A stretch of 64,000 nt of DNA. Origin: Clostridiales bacterium (GTDB taxonomy: Bacteria > Bacillota > Clostridia > Oscillospirales > Acutalibacteraceae). Below the pieces are notes generated by a model, which had not been told where the DNA came from, searched no databases, and worked only from the letters and a program-made list of their open reading frames with translations. Both the position numbers and the translations under genes were made by a program. The DNA is taken from the NCBI GenBank assembly GCA_021199275.1, contig JAJQIJ010000001.1:1-64000 (forward strand). The letters are read 5' to 3'. Positions 8,661 through 16,889 of the stretch are shown in pieces; within the stretch, counting starts at the first letter, position 1, and each line of letters opens with the position of its first letter.

Positions 8661-9311
8661 ATGCAAATTTCAGATTTTAAAAAGGGTTTGTTCGGCTATA
8701 AGAAAGAAAATGTATATCATTATATTTCAGAGCTTAACGAAGACTGTTCAGAGCGCATTGCCAAGGTGCAGGGTGAATATTCAAAGCGCATAAAAGAGCT
8801 TGAAGAGCGCAATGCGGCGCTTGAAGAGAAATTAGCGTTGGCAGAAAGCCGGATGGCGTCTTTTCAGAAAGATTACTGCGCAATAGCCGATTCAATTGTT
8901 GACGCGCAGCATTATGCGCATGAAATGAAAAGCACTACCCAGGTTATGGAAGAAAAAAACCGCAGTGCGCTTGCAGACAGCTTTGAAAAGGGCAGAAAAA
9001 CGGTTGAAGATTACCTTTTGCGCATTAATCGCTGCCGGTTGCACCTGAAAGCGCAGCTTGAAAGCATAGATTCGTCTTTAGCAGCCGTTGAAACAGAGGC
9101 GTCAGAGCTTGCCGGCGAAGCCAATGCTTTTTCAGGTATCAGCGGCGAAGAAAGCGCGAAAAAGGACGCAAGCGATAATTCGCTCATTTCTTTAAAAGCA
9201 GATGAAAGCCTTACGGTGCTTCAGCCTAAAGAGGAAAGCGAACAGGGTTTCTTTGCCAAAAGAAGCAAGCTGCTGATAAAGCAGGCGAGAGTTGAACGAA
9301 ACAAGGCTTAG
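8661..9311 (+). CDS. DivIVA-like coiled-coil protein
   Basis: This 216-residue protein opens with QISDFKKGLFGYKKENVYHY. This resembles the DivIVA/GpsB N-terminal signature, where F..GY..  precedes a short helix that binds membrane or partner proteins. Residues about 30-75 and 90-150 are heptad-rich coiled coil. The tail is low in complexity and ends in a basic stretch (FFAKRSKLLIKQARVERNKA). ATG at 8661 follows GGGGTGG; a GTG at 8652 would overlap that binding site. It lies 19 nt after the synthase gene, suggesting a scaffold that places the synthase at a pole or septum. This is inference from family behaviour. Confidence 0.75.
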   Translation: MQISDFKKGLFGYKKENVYHYISELNEDCSERIAKVQGEYSKRIKELEERNAALEEKLALAESRMASFQKDYCAIADSIVDAQHYAHEMKSTTQVMEEKNRSALADSFEKGRKTVEDYLLRINRCRLHLKAQLESIDSSLAAVETEASELAGEANAFSGISGEESAKKDASDNSLISLKADESLTVLQPKEESEQGFFAKRSKLLIKQARVERNKA

Positions 9312-9361
9312 TTTCACTCTGCTGACACACGGCTTAATATCAGGAAGGACCCAAACGAAAA

Positions 9362-11350
9362 ATGAAAAAGAAACAATATAATTCGGGCAAAACATGTCTG
9401 GCAGCCTATGCAGGCGGCGCGTGGTGCTCAAAGCGTTTAACGGCGTGCAAGCCTTTATTGAAAATAAGCGCCTGCCTTGCGGTGCTTTTTGCACTGGCAG
9501 CCGGCCCCGGCTGCCCGGTGTTTGCGCAAGCTTCGCAAACCGGCGGCGCCGAAAAAGAGCTTATCTATGTAAGCGGCTGCCCGGATTTGGCGCCTATAGA
9601 ATATTATGATTCCGGCGAAAATACCTATTTAGGCTATATTCCGCAGCTTTTTCAGCTCTTTTCGGAAAATTCCAATTATAATATAGAATATCTTTCCCCC
9701 GGCAGCAGTGACGAAAGGCGGCAAAAGCTTGAAAATTTGCAGGTTGAGCTTATTTCCGGCTGCACCGCGGCAGATTCGTTCAGCAAAGAGCAATGGAGCA
9801 ACTCAGTCACCGTTTTCAGCGCAGAAACAGACGGTGAAACGGTTGAATACCGGGTTTTATTTACAGACATAGCGTCAGATGAATTTATAGCTGATTTCAA
9901 AAACTTTGTAAATTCCGTTACCGGCGCGCAGTCGGCCGGCATGCTGCTTCAGGCTGCCGCGGCGCAAAACGCCGGCATTCCCAAGGCTTATTTTGCTGTG
10001 CTTTCTGTAATTTGCGGCGTGCTGCTGCTTTGCCTGGCGTGCGCAATAGCCGCGGGGGTGAAACGCAAAAAGCAAATGAAAATGAGCAAGGGCACAGATT
10101 TAATTACCGGAGTCGGAAATTACCTTTACATGCAGAATTATTTCAGGCAATTTATAAACGACAAAAACCGTTCGCTTTACAGCGCCGTCTATTTTTTGGC
10201 AGACTCCGGCGTTTTTGCCGAAAGCAATGACGAGTCGCTGAATATTTATTTGCGCAGCATTGCATTGCAGCTAAACGGCAATATTGCAGACACAGACATT
10301 CTTGCCAGGGTTGACGACAGCGGCTTTTGCGTTATGAAAAGCTCTTTTTCCGCCATGAGCGCAGACGCTTGGGCGCAGGAAATGCTCAGGCGCATTGACA
10401 TTGGGCAAAAAGAAAATGAAATTTTGAAAAAGGGCGCAGTTTACGCGGGAATTTACCCATTGGGCGCGCATGACAGAGACCTTGATGAAATAATTTTGAA
10501 AGCCAACCGGGCGGCGCTTTATGCAAAAAAGAACAATTTGCGCATTGCAGCAGCCACACAAAACAACATAGAGTCCGGCGGGGAAGATGACTTGCTGCGC
10601 CGGCGGCTTGATTTTGCTTTTGAAAACAATGAATTTACAATTTATTTGCAGTTTTTTATAGACGCAGTTACTGAAAAAATAGTGGGGGCAGAGGCGCTTT
10701 CACGCTGGAATCACCCGCAAAAAGGCGTTTTGCTGCCGCACAAATTCATAAATCTGTGCGAAGAGGAAAGCAAAATAGACCGCATTGATTTTAATTCGCT
10801 GAAAAAAACATGCGAATATCTTGAAAGCATTCACAAAAACAATGACAGCGACTTTTTTATTTCATGCAATTTTTCAAGACACACTATTGTTTTGCCTGAC
10901 TTTGCAAAGCGCTTTAACGCTGTGTTAGATGAATTTACCTTTCCCAAAAGCTGTTTGATTTTGGAAATTACAGAGTACAGCGAGATTGAAAACATAGACA
11001 TAATGTATGAAAACATAAAAACAGTGCAGCAGCGCGGCATTGGCGTAATTATGGACGATTTCGGCAACGGGCATTTAGACCTGCAGGACTTGGGCAAATA
11101 TAAATTTGACGGCATTAAAATTGACAAATCTTTTATTGCCGGCAGCCACACCCAGGCTGACGACATAATTTTAAACAACATTATAACCACGGCGTCTGAG
11201 CTTGACATGGTTGTAATTGCCGAAGGGGTGGAAACCGCCGCCCAGCTCAGCAGGCTTACAGATATGGGCTGTGTGCTTATGCAGGGCAATTATTTTTATT
11301 GCCCCATGCCGCTGCCAGAAGCAAAGCGTGTTTATTTTGGCTTTCAGTAA
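9362..11350 (+). CDS. Membrane c-di-GMP phosphodiesterase with extracytoplasmic sensor, degenerate GGDEF and EAL domains
   Basis: This 662-residue protein has an N-terminal secretion signal at about residues 33-56, an extracytoplasmic segment to about 205 resembling a substrate-binding-protein sensor, a transmembrane helix at 209-231, a GGDEF-like domain at 240-395 and an EAL domain at 410-655. The GGDEF signature is replaced by VDDSG, so cyclase activity is not expected. The EAL domain keeps E444 (EALSR), N503, E535, D565-D566, K586, E621 and Q641. These are the metal and catalytic positions, so hydrolysis of c-di-GMP is likely. As last gene of a c-di-GMP riboswitch operon it should act as negative feedback. 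An alternative is a ligand-binding but inactive regulator. Confidence 0.88.
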   Translation: MKKKQYNSGKTCLAAYAGGAWCSKRLTACKPLLKISACLAVLFALAAGPGCPVFAQASQTGGAEKELIYVSGCPDLAPIEYYDSGENTYLGYIPQLFQLFSENSNYNIEYLSPGSSDERRQKLENLQVELISGCTAADSFSKEQWSNSVTVFSAETDGETVEYRVLFTDIASDEFIADFKNFVNSVTGAQSAGMLLQAAAAQNAGIPKAYFAVLSVICGVLLLCLACAIAAGVKRKKQMKMSKGTDLITGVGNYLYMQNYFRQFINDKNRSLYSAVYFLADSGVFAESNDESLNIYLRSIALQLNGNIADTDILARVDDSGFCVMKSSFSAMSADAWAQEMLRRIDIGQKENEILKKGAVYAGIYPLGAHDRDLDEIILKANRAALYAKKNNLRIAAATQNNIESGGEDDLLRRRLDFAFENNEFTIYLQFFIDAVTEKIVGAEALSRWNHPQKGVLLPHKFINLCEEESKIDRIDFNSLKKTCEYLESIHKNNDSDFFISCNFSRHTIVLPDFAKRFNAVLDEFTFPKSCLILEITEYSEIENIDIMYENIKTVQQRGIGVIMDDFGNGHLDLQDLGKYKFDGIKIDKSFIAGSHTQADDIILNNIITTASELDMVVIAEGVETAAQLSRLTDMGCVLMQGNYFYCPMPLPEAKRVYFGFQ

Positions 11351-11384
11351 TCAGCGCCGGGGCGCGTTTTAGAGTGCAAATGGC

Positions 11385-11421
11385 AAAAAAGGCTGCGCCG
11401 GCTTTAACACCCGGCACAGCC
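11385..11421 (-). terminator. Rho-independent terminator of the XRE regulator gene
   Basis: On the minus strand, GGCTGTGCCGG and CCGGCGCAGCC form an 11-bp stem with one mismatch-type pair and are followed by TTTTTT. It lies about 150 nt after the regulator stop. The plus-strand side has no T run, so it terminates the upstream operon weakly at best. Confidence 0.75.
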
Positions 11422-11565
11422 CATGGCTGAAAAATAAATGTTTTTTATGTAATAAGCTTTGCCTGAACAGCAACAGTTGGCAGCGCCAAAGCCCGCTTAG
11501 GGGCGCTGAATTATGATTTTCGCCCCAAGAAAAAGGTGAAGAGCACAGGGGCGTCTTTTAAAATG

Positions 11566-11904
11566 TTATTCGTTTAAATCGCACAGCGACAAACAGCTGT
11601 CAATGATTTTTTCAATTGTTCTGATTTGCTGCGCAGACGCACCGCTTAGCTTTTGATTAATTTTACTTAAGTCGCTGCCTGTTATTTCACCTGTAAGCAA
11701 AAAATCTGTGCTTACACCCAGCGCGCGGCTTATTTTCAACAAATTGTCGGGGCGCAGCGCTTTTGTTCCTCTTTCCGCCGTGGAAAGAAGCTGCGGGGAA
11801 ACATTTGCCATTTCCGCCAGCTTTTCTTGAGATAAGTTTAAATATTTTCTTCTTTCAAAAATGCGTTTTCCCATGTTTACAAAAAAATCATTTGATTCAG
11901 TCAT
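11566..11904 (-). CDS. XRE-family helix-turn-helix regulator
   Basis: This 112-residue DNA-binding protein has a Cro/CI-type helix-turn-helix at about residues 22-70 (LNLSQEKLAEMANVSPQLLS followed by AERGTKALRPDNLLKISRAL). A short helical tail follows that may dimerise. The start is preceded by GGGGGTGGGGCGC. It is convergent with the c-di-GMP operon and divergent from the diguanylate cyclase gene, so it may control the cyclase, itself, or both. The target cannot be shown from sequence, but an inverted repeat lies over its -10 region. Confidence 0.88.
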   Translation of the reverse strand: MTESNDFFVNMGKRIFERRKYLNLSQEKLAEMANVSPQLLSTAERGTKALRPDNLLKISRALGVSTDFLLTGEITGSDLSKINQKLSGASAQQIRTIEKIIDSCLSLCDLNE

Positions 11905-11920
11905 ATGCGCCCCACCCCCT

Positions 11921-11943
11921 ATAGCAGATATTATACATGCTAT
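11921..11943. promoter_or_regulatory. Possible operator and -10 region of the XRE gene
   Basis: ATAGCA and TGCTAT form an inverted repeat with an 11-bp spacer around a minus-strand TATAAT (11930-11935). This is a plausible autoregulatory operator. No good -35 box is seen for the minus promoter. Confidence 0.4.
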
Positions 11944-11945
11944 GG

Positions 11946-11974
11946 TTGACTTTTTTAAGCGTTCATGGTAGAAT
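11946..11974 (+). promoter_or_regulatory. SigA-type promoter towards the diguanylate cyclase
   Basis: TTGACT and TAGAAT are separated by 17 bp and point to the cyclase gene 265 nt downstream. Repeat copy C lies between. The promoter starts just beside the inverted repeat of the XRE gene, so the same regulator could act on both. Confidence 0.55.
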
Positions 11975-12019
11975 AAAACCCACCATAGAATAGAGTACCG
12001 GCCGGTTATTTCGGTGCGT

Positions 12020-12147
12020 TCAATAAGGGCTGCCCGTTATTCAACGTGGGGCGACAGCCGCTGCCGCCCCCAGCGGGAGATTGTACTCACCGCTCCTTCA
12101 AAATCGGACGCCGCCTGTAGAGGTGGGGGACATTTCCCCCTAAGTTA
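12020..12147 (-). repeat. Structured intergenic repeat, copy C
   Basis: This is an inverted-orientation copy. It starts with CAATAAGGGCTGCCCGTTAT, continues with GGGGCGACAGCCGCTGCCGC and ends near GGGACATTTCCCCCTAAGTT. It matches copy D over nearly its full length and lies in the 5' region of the cyclase gene. Confidence 0.85.
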
Positions 12148-12238
12148 TTTTTAAAAATTCATTTTAAGCAGTCATTAATTCTGCTTTAGTTATACTTAAT
12201 CAGCTAAGAGTTTAGCGGGAATATGTGGTGAGCGAGCT

Positions 12239-13387
12239 TTGTATGTTAATAATTTGTTGTTTTGCTTAGACGTCAATTTAATTTGTATTGCAATTTTAAT
12301 TGTCATAAAAATGTATACGTCATATTCAAAAATAAAGTCTTTGGCAAGCATTTCGGTTTTAAATAAAATGACCCTGGCGTCTATATTCTTTTGCATTTAT
12401 GACTTGGCGCTGTACTTTTTAAGCAAGTTTGTTTTGAGCGACAGCCATATTGTTGTTATAATATGCGACATCTTTTATTTGGCATTTTATGCGGCGCTGT
12501 GTTTTTCGTGCTTTGTTTTTTCCGCGTCACAGCTAAAAATGCTGAAAATTACAGGCAAAAAATTATTGGTTTCTGCGGTGCCGGCGGGCATTGTAATAAT
12601 TGTGGCAGTAATAGTTATGATTGCCCAAAATTCTTTTGACAATATTAAAAATTTACTTCTTTGCTGCGGCGTTGCGCTTACGGTTTTTTATGTTGTTATT
12701 TTAATTTTGCAATCCATTTATTTTGCTTTAAAAAAGAAAATAAGATTCAGCGCCAAAAGCACCGCCGTTACCGTTATATATTTTTCATTTGTTTTTTTGT
12801 CAATTATAATTCAGTGGCTGTTTTTCTCTTTTTATCTGCCACAAATTTTCTTTACGTTTTTTGCTTTATATTGGTTTATGACTTTGCAGGAAAGGCAGTG
12901 CCTTTATGATTCGCTCAGCAGGGTTATGAACCGCCGCGGTTTAGACAAACTGATTTCACATTATTTGAAAAACATGCCAAAAAACCCTGTTTTTGTTATG
13001 ATGCTTGACATAAATAATTTAAAAAGCATAAACGACACATTTGGCCACACAGCGGGTGATTCGGCGCTGACGGACGCGGCTCAAATATTAAAAAAGGCAG
13101 TCGGCAAATTTGCTGAAAAGCCGCACCTTTACCGCTATGGCGGCGACGAATTTTTAATTATAGCCGAAGACTTTTCTTTAGACAAAATAGGAGAGCTCAA
13201 GGAATATATTGAAGCCGAATGCAAAAGAAAAAACAAAAGCCCCGGGTGCGGAAAGCCTTATTATTTGAATTTCAGCACGGGTGTGGCGTTTGCAAAAATT
13301 GAAAGCGCGGGTGATTTGCAGCGCTTAATTCATATTGCAGATGAAGAAATGTATAAGGCGAAAAACTATTCAAAAACACATGTGTGA
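12239..13387 (+). CDS. Membrane diguanylate cyclase (GGDEF)
   Basis: This 382-residue protein has six to seven predicted transmembrane helices over residues 5-215, resembling a membrane sensor module, and a C-terminal GGDEF domain. The domain is intact: DSLSRVMNRRGLD, MMLDINNLKSINDTFGH (metal-binding aspartate near 257) and YGGDEF (301-305). The RxxD inhibitory I-site expected four residues before the last of these is absent, so product inhibition is not expected. It should make c-di-GMP from two GTP at the membrane. The start is uncertain: TTG at 12239 is the longest, with only GTGGTGAGC upstream. Its location near a c-di-GMP riboswitch operon and a phosphodiesterase suggests a shared circuit. 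Confidence 0.9.
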   Translation: MYVNNLLFCLDVNLICIAILIVIKMYTSYSKIKSLASISVLNKMTLASIFFCIYDLALYFLSKFVLSDSHIVVIICDIFYLAFYAALCFSCFVFSASQLKMLKITGKKLLVSAVPAGIVIIVAVIVMIAQNSFDNIKNLLLCCGVALTVFYVVILILQSIYFALKKKIRFSAKSTAVTVIYFSFVFLSIIIQWLFFSFYLPQIFFTFFALYWFMTLQERQCLYDSLSRVMNRRGLDKLISHYLKNMPKNPVFVMMLDINNLKSINDTFGHTAGDSALTDAAQILKKAVGKFAEKPHLYRYGGDEFLIIAEDFSLDKIGELKEYIEAECKRKNKSPGCGKPYYLNFSTGVAFAKIESAGDLQRLIHIADEEMYKAKNYSKTHV

Positions 13388-13477
13388 TTTTTAAATAAAA
13401 CATGGCCGGCAAAGCACAGCTGAAAGAGCTGCTGCCTGCCGGCCTTGTTGTGCCGCATACTTTTGCCCGCGCCGTCT

Positions 13478-14860
13478 TTAGCTTTCTGTTTCCTGCGCCG
13501 CAAGCTGCGCCTGTTCCTTGGCAAGCTCAAGCTCAGTCAGGTCAACCTTGTTTGTTTTAAGTCTGTAATACACATAAGCAAACATTAAAGCAACCACAGC
13601 CACCAAAACTATTGCAAGCACGGCGTTAAGTGTGGTAAGCAGCGCAACGGTTATGAACAGGGAACAAACGGTTGCCAAAACAAGCGTTAAATTCAGCAGC
13701 CATTTCGGCATGTGGAAAAATGAATTTTTCCATGCATTCGGGTATTTTTTCACAAGCTTGAACATAAGAATGTTATTTATTGTGTTTAAAACCATGGTGG
13801 GCACCATAAATAAAGAAATTAAATCAGACAGTTCCAAATTAACAAAAATGGGAATTACCGCAATTATATACATTATTAAGTAAATTACCCACGGGTAATT
13901 TTTCTTTGTTGTTTTGCCAAACACTTTCGGCAGCCAGCCGTCTTTAACCGCCTGCATAAGCGGGTATTGTATTCCGGCAATGGTGGTGTAAAGCGATGTT
14001 GCAATGGCAAAGCACGCGCCGCCTATAATAAACACAATAAACACGCCGCGCGGGAAAATGCTTTCTGCCACAACGCCTAAATTCTGGTTTGCAACTTCTT
14101 CAACAGGCAAAATGCCGGTTGACACAATGCCTATTAAAACATAAACCACCATAACCACTGCAGACGCGGCAAGAATGGCTTTCGGCATAGTCTTTTTGGG
14201 GTTTCTGGCGTCTTCAGTCATGTCAATTGGCATTGTTGCGCCCTGGCAGGCAAAGCTCATAACCGCAACCGCCATTATAAAGCCCACCGCGCCGTAATCA
14301 AAATAGTCGCCGGTAAACGGAACTATGGCGCTGTAATCAACCTTTGTCAGCCCGACCGCAATATAAACTATAAGCGAAATGATTAACACAACCACCATAA
14401 TTGCGTTAAACCTGCCCATGAATTTACCGCCCAGCATTGTGGTAAGAAAAAACAAAGTAATGATGCCCAGTGCAATCCACTGCTTATAAGCTTCCAGGCC
14501 GGGGAAAACCGTGGTGGCATATTCAACAATGGCAAGCCCGTACATGGCGAAAGAAAGCCCGCCGAAAATCAGCGAAACGCCTGAAAAGCCCACCAAAATA
14601 GGCGGCTGCAGCAGCGCCTGCTGCGCGTATCTGCCGCCCGGCAGGGCAAACATGCCGCTCATAAGCGTTTTATACCAATAAGCAAACAAAACCACCACGC
14701 AGGACAGCACCAGCGCAAGGCAAATTGATTTGCCGGCATAGCCGATTCCGACCCCCATTGAAACAAATATGCCGGAACCTATGCAGTTGCCTATTCCATA
14801 ACAGGACAGTTCAAAAGTGCCAATCTTTTTTTTGCTTTTTACATCAACGTCATTTTTCAT
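13478..14860 (-). CDS. APC-superfamily amino acid permease
   Basis: This 460-residue transporter has about 12 transmembrane helices. It carries the APC signature GIGNCIGSGIFVSMG in helix 1 and FACQGATMPIDMTEDARNPKKT after helix 6. Its start codon overlaps the stop of the MalY-like gene by 4 nt (ATGA), so the two are translationally coupled. Because the partner is a C-S lyase with a redox domain, a sulfur amino acid such as cystine, cysteine or methionine is a reasonable substrate guess. The helices themselves do not reveal specificity. It acts in the cytoplasmic membrane by proton symport or antiport. Confidence 0.88.
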   Translation of the reverse strand: MKNDVDVKSKKKIGTFELSCYGIGNCIGSGIFVSMGVGIGYAGKSICLALVLSCVVVLFAYWYKTLMSGMFALPGGRYAQQALLQPPILVGFSGVSLIFGGLSFAMYGLAIVEYATTVFPGLEAYKQWIALGIITLFFLTTMLGGKFMGRFNAIMVVVLIISLIVYIAVGLTKVDYSAIVPFTGDYFDYGAVGFIMAVAVMSFACQGATMPIDMTEDARNPKKTMPKAILAASAVVMVVYVLIGIVSTGILPVEEVANQNLGVVAESIFPRGVFIVFIIGGACFAIATSLYTTIAGIQYPLMQAVKDGWLPKVFGKTTKKNYPWVIYLIMYIIAVIPIFVNLELSDLISLFMVPTMVLNTINNILMFKLVKKYPNAWKNSFFHMPKWLLNLTLVLATVCSLFITVALLTTLNAVLAIVLVAVVALMFAYVYYRLKTNKVDLTELELAKEQAQLAAQETES

Positions 14861-16632
14861 GCTTTCAGCCCTTTCAATAATGTTTTTACATTTGGAAAAT
14901 CGCTTATGGTTTTGCTGTAATGGTGGTAAAGTATGTTCATGTCTTTGTCAACTGCAACCATGGCGCAAAGCTGGTTTTCCCTGTGCTTCGGCTTTTCACC
15001 GCCGGGCAGCACAGAGCTTGCAATGCTGTCAATCATGTCGCTGTCAAGCAGTGACTTTATGTCGCTGCCTATCATTTGTTCAAACATTTTGTCTGCGCAC
15101 AGCATTTGCACGGAATCATATGCTTCAAAAATGTTATATAAATCATAAAAGCGGCACTCATTGTCTGCTATTAATTCAAACGGGTATTCGCTTTGGTGCT
15201 GCGCAAGATATTCAACATCGTCTTGCAAAACAAATTTCAGCTCATAGCCCAGCAGCTTTAACGGGGTGTAAGCTTTTTTAAAGGTTTTCATAATTTCTTG
15301 GCAAATTTCGCAGTCAAAAAACCGGGCAAAAACAATCAGGGTTGTTTTGCGAATATTCTTTTCAAGGCTTATGCTGCGCCCGCGCGGGGAATCATAAACA
15401 AAGCCCTTTAATTTTTCACCGTTTACAAACGGGGTGTGAATCGGCTTGCCGTTCTTTTCCCAGCCGGCTCTTACCTTTTCAACGCCGGCTTTAAACCTTT
15501 CCATTGCAGCTGCCAGCGTTTTTCTGGCGCAAGCAATATTAATGCGCTGATATCCCCGCCCGGCAGGTCCGAACATTTCGCCGCAGTCAAGATAAACCCT
15601 TTCATCTTCCAACATGCGCTTTAGTTCAACATGGGTCATGCCAAGCCCCCTCATGTCAAGCCATTGCAGATATGTGCCTTCCAGCGGGGCGCATTTTATT
15701 TCAGGAAAATTTTCAGCCATGAAATTTTCAACGTATTTTGCGTTGCCGTCTATGTAAACAAGTAAATTGTCAAGCCAGTCTTCGCAGTGGTTATATGCCG
15801 CCTTGCATGCGGTATAGCCCACAATATTAAGCCCCAGCTGCATGTTTGCCAGGCAGCAGGCCTGTGCCTTTGCTTTGGCTTTGGCGTTAGGAATTATAAT
15901 GTTGGAACATTGAAGCCCCGCAATATTGAAAGTTTTGCTGGGCGCCGTGCAAACTGCTATGTTGTCTTTTATTTTGCTGTTTATGGTTGCCATAACGGTG
16001 TGCTTATGCCCCGGCATAATCAAATCATTATGTATTTCGTCGTCAATAATGAAAACCCCGTTGTCGCAGCAAATATTTCCTATTTTTTCAAGTTCGCTTT
16101 CAGTCCACACCCTGCCCACAGGGTTGTGCGGGTTGCAAAACAAAAGCGCCCGCACCTCTTGCCTTTTGCATTTTTCTTCAACGTCGGCAAAATCAATTTC
16201 ATAGCGCCCGTTGTTGTTAATGAGCGTGCTGTAAACTATGTGCCTTGTTTTTGCAATAACCGCCATGTCAAACGGGTAGTAAACGGGGGTTAAAATAAGC
16301 ACGCCGTCTTTGGGCTTGGTTACCGCTTCAATAAGCACCGCCAGCGCGTCAACCACGCCGGGGGTTGTAACAATCCACTCTTTTTTTACATCAAAATCAT
16401 GCCGCCTTTTTTGCCATGAAATAACTGCGTCATAATAGTCGTCTGTTTCATGCGTGTAGCCTAAAATTGTGTTTTCAGCCAAATCTTTTATTGCGTCTTT
16501 AATAGGGCGGGCAGTCGGAAATTCCATGTCTGCCACAGACAGCGGCACGCAGCTGATGTCTGCCCCCACATTGTCCCATTTTGTAGAGCCGGTTGAGCCC
16601 CTGTCCGGAATTATGTCAAAGTCATATTGCAA
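14857..16632 (-). CDS. MalY/PatB-type PLP C-S lyase fused to a peroxiredoxin-like domain
   Basis: The protein has 591 residues from TTG at 16632; GTG at 16641 is the alternative. Residues 1 to about 388 are a MalY/PatB aminotransferase-fold cystathionine beta-lyase: YDFDIIPDRGSTGSTKW, NPHNPVGRVW, and the PLP lysine K233 in APSKTFNIAGLQ. Residues about 430-591 form a thioredoxin-fold domain like Prx-like2/AhpC-TSA_2, with TTLIVFARFFDCEICQEI carrying a CEIC pair. MalY proteins normally end near residue 390, so this is a real fusion with no stop or frameshift. The lyase should release sulfide or thiol, pyruvate and ammonia; the added domain may handle the thiol or persulfide. It is coupled to the permease downstream. 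Confidence 0.88.
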   Translation of the reverse strand: MQYDFDIIPDRGSTGSTKWDNVGADISCVPLSVADMEFPTARPIKDAIKDLAENTILGYTHETDDYYDAVISWQKRRHDFDVKKEWIVTTPGVVDALAVLIEAVTKPKDGVLILTPVYYPFDMAVIAKTRHIVYSTLINNNGRYEIDFADVEEKCKRQEVRALLFCNPHNPVGRVWTESELEKIGNICCDNGVFIIDDEIHNDLIMPGHKHTVMATINSKIKDNIAVCTAPSKTFNIAGLQCSNIIIPNAKAKAKAQACCLANMQLGLNIVGYTACKAAYNHCEDWLDNLLVYIDGNAKYVENFMAENFPEIKCAPLEGTYLQWLDMRGLGMTHVELKRMLEDERVYLDCGEMFGPAGRGYQRINIACARKTLAAAMERFKAGVEKVRAGWEKNGKPIHTPFVNGEKLKGFVYDSPRGRSISLEKNIRKTTLIVFARFFDCEICQEIMKTFKKAYTPLKLLGYELKFVLQDDVEYLAQHQSEYPFELIADNECRFYDLYNIFEAYDSVQMLCADKMFEQMIGSDIKSLLDSDMIDSIASSVLPGGEKPKHRENQLCAMVAVDKDMNILYHHYSKTISDFPNVKTLLKGLKA

Positions 16633-16663
16633 ATTGTTCACCCGCTTTTTGTTTAGTAACTTA

Positions 16664-16692
16664 ATAATAACACACATTATTGACATTTACAA
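16664..16692 (-). promoter_or_regulatory. SigA-type promoter of the MalY-permease operon
   Basis: On the minus strand, TTGTAA and TATTAT are separated by 17 bp. The -35 box abuts that of the divergent promoter at 16680-16708. Confidence 0.75.
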
Positions 16693-16708
16693 GGTTTTTT
16701 GTTAAGAT
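16680..16708 (+). promoter_or_regulatory. SigA-type promoter towards the amidotransferase operon
   Basis: A perfect TTGACA (16680-16685) and TAAGAT (16703-16708) are separated by 17 bp. It overlaps the divergent MalY promoter, and repeat copy D lies in the leader that follows. Confidence 0.7.
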
Positions 16709-16718
16709 ACTTAATTAT

Positions 16719-16852
16719 AACTTGGGCAAGAAATGTCCCCCGCCTCTACAGGCGGCGGGGTCCGATTTTTAATCAGCGGTGAGTACAATCTCCCGCTGGG
16801 GGCGGCAGCGGCTGTCGCCCCCACGTTGAATAACGGGCAAGCCCTTATTGAA
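16719..16852 (+). repeat. Structured intergenic repeat, best copy D
   Basis: This copy forms three successive hairpins: CCCCCGCC with GGCGGCGGGG, GGGGGCG with CGCCCCC, and AATAACGGGC with GCCCTTATT. AACTTGGGCAAGA opens it (16719-16731) and recurs at 16851-16863, 132 bp later, as if a second unit began there and was lost. No open frame of note is present. Confidence 0.88.
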
Positions 16853-16889
16853 CTTGGGCAAGACGGGCAATAAATTTCGGGGGTAAAAT

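Noticed and set aside
12196..12396. Minus-strand frame over the start of the cyclase gene
   Set aside because: It overlaps the membrane part of the cyclase, is rich in low-complexity residues, and has no binding site.
14817..15281. Frame of 154 codons opposite the MalY-like gene
   Set aside because: It lies wholly antisense to the well-recognised MalY and permease genes and resembles no protein.
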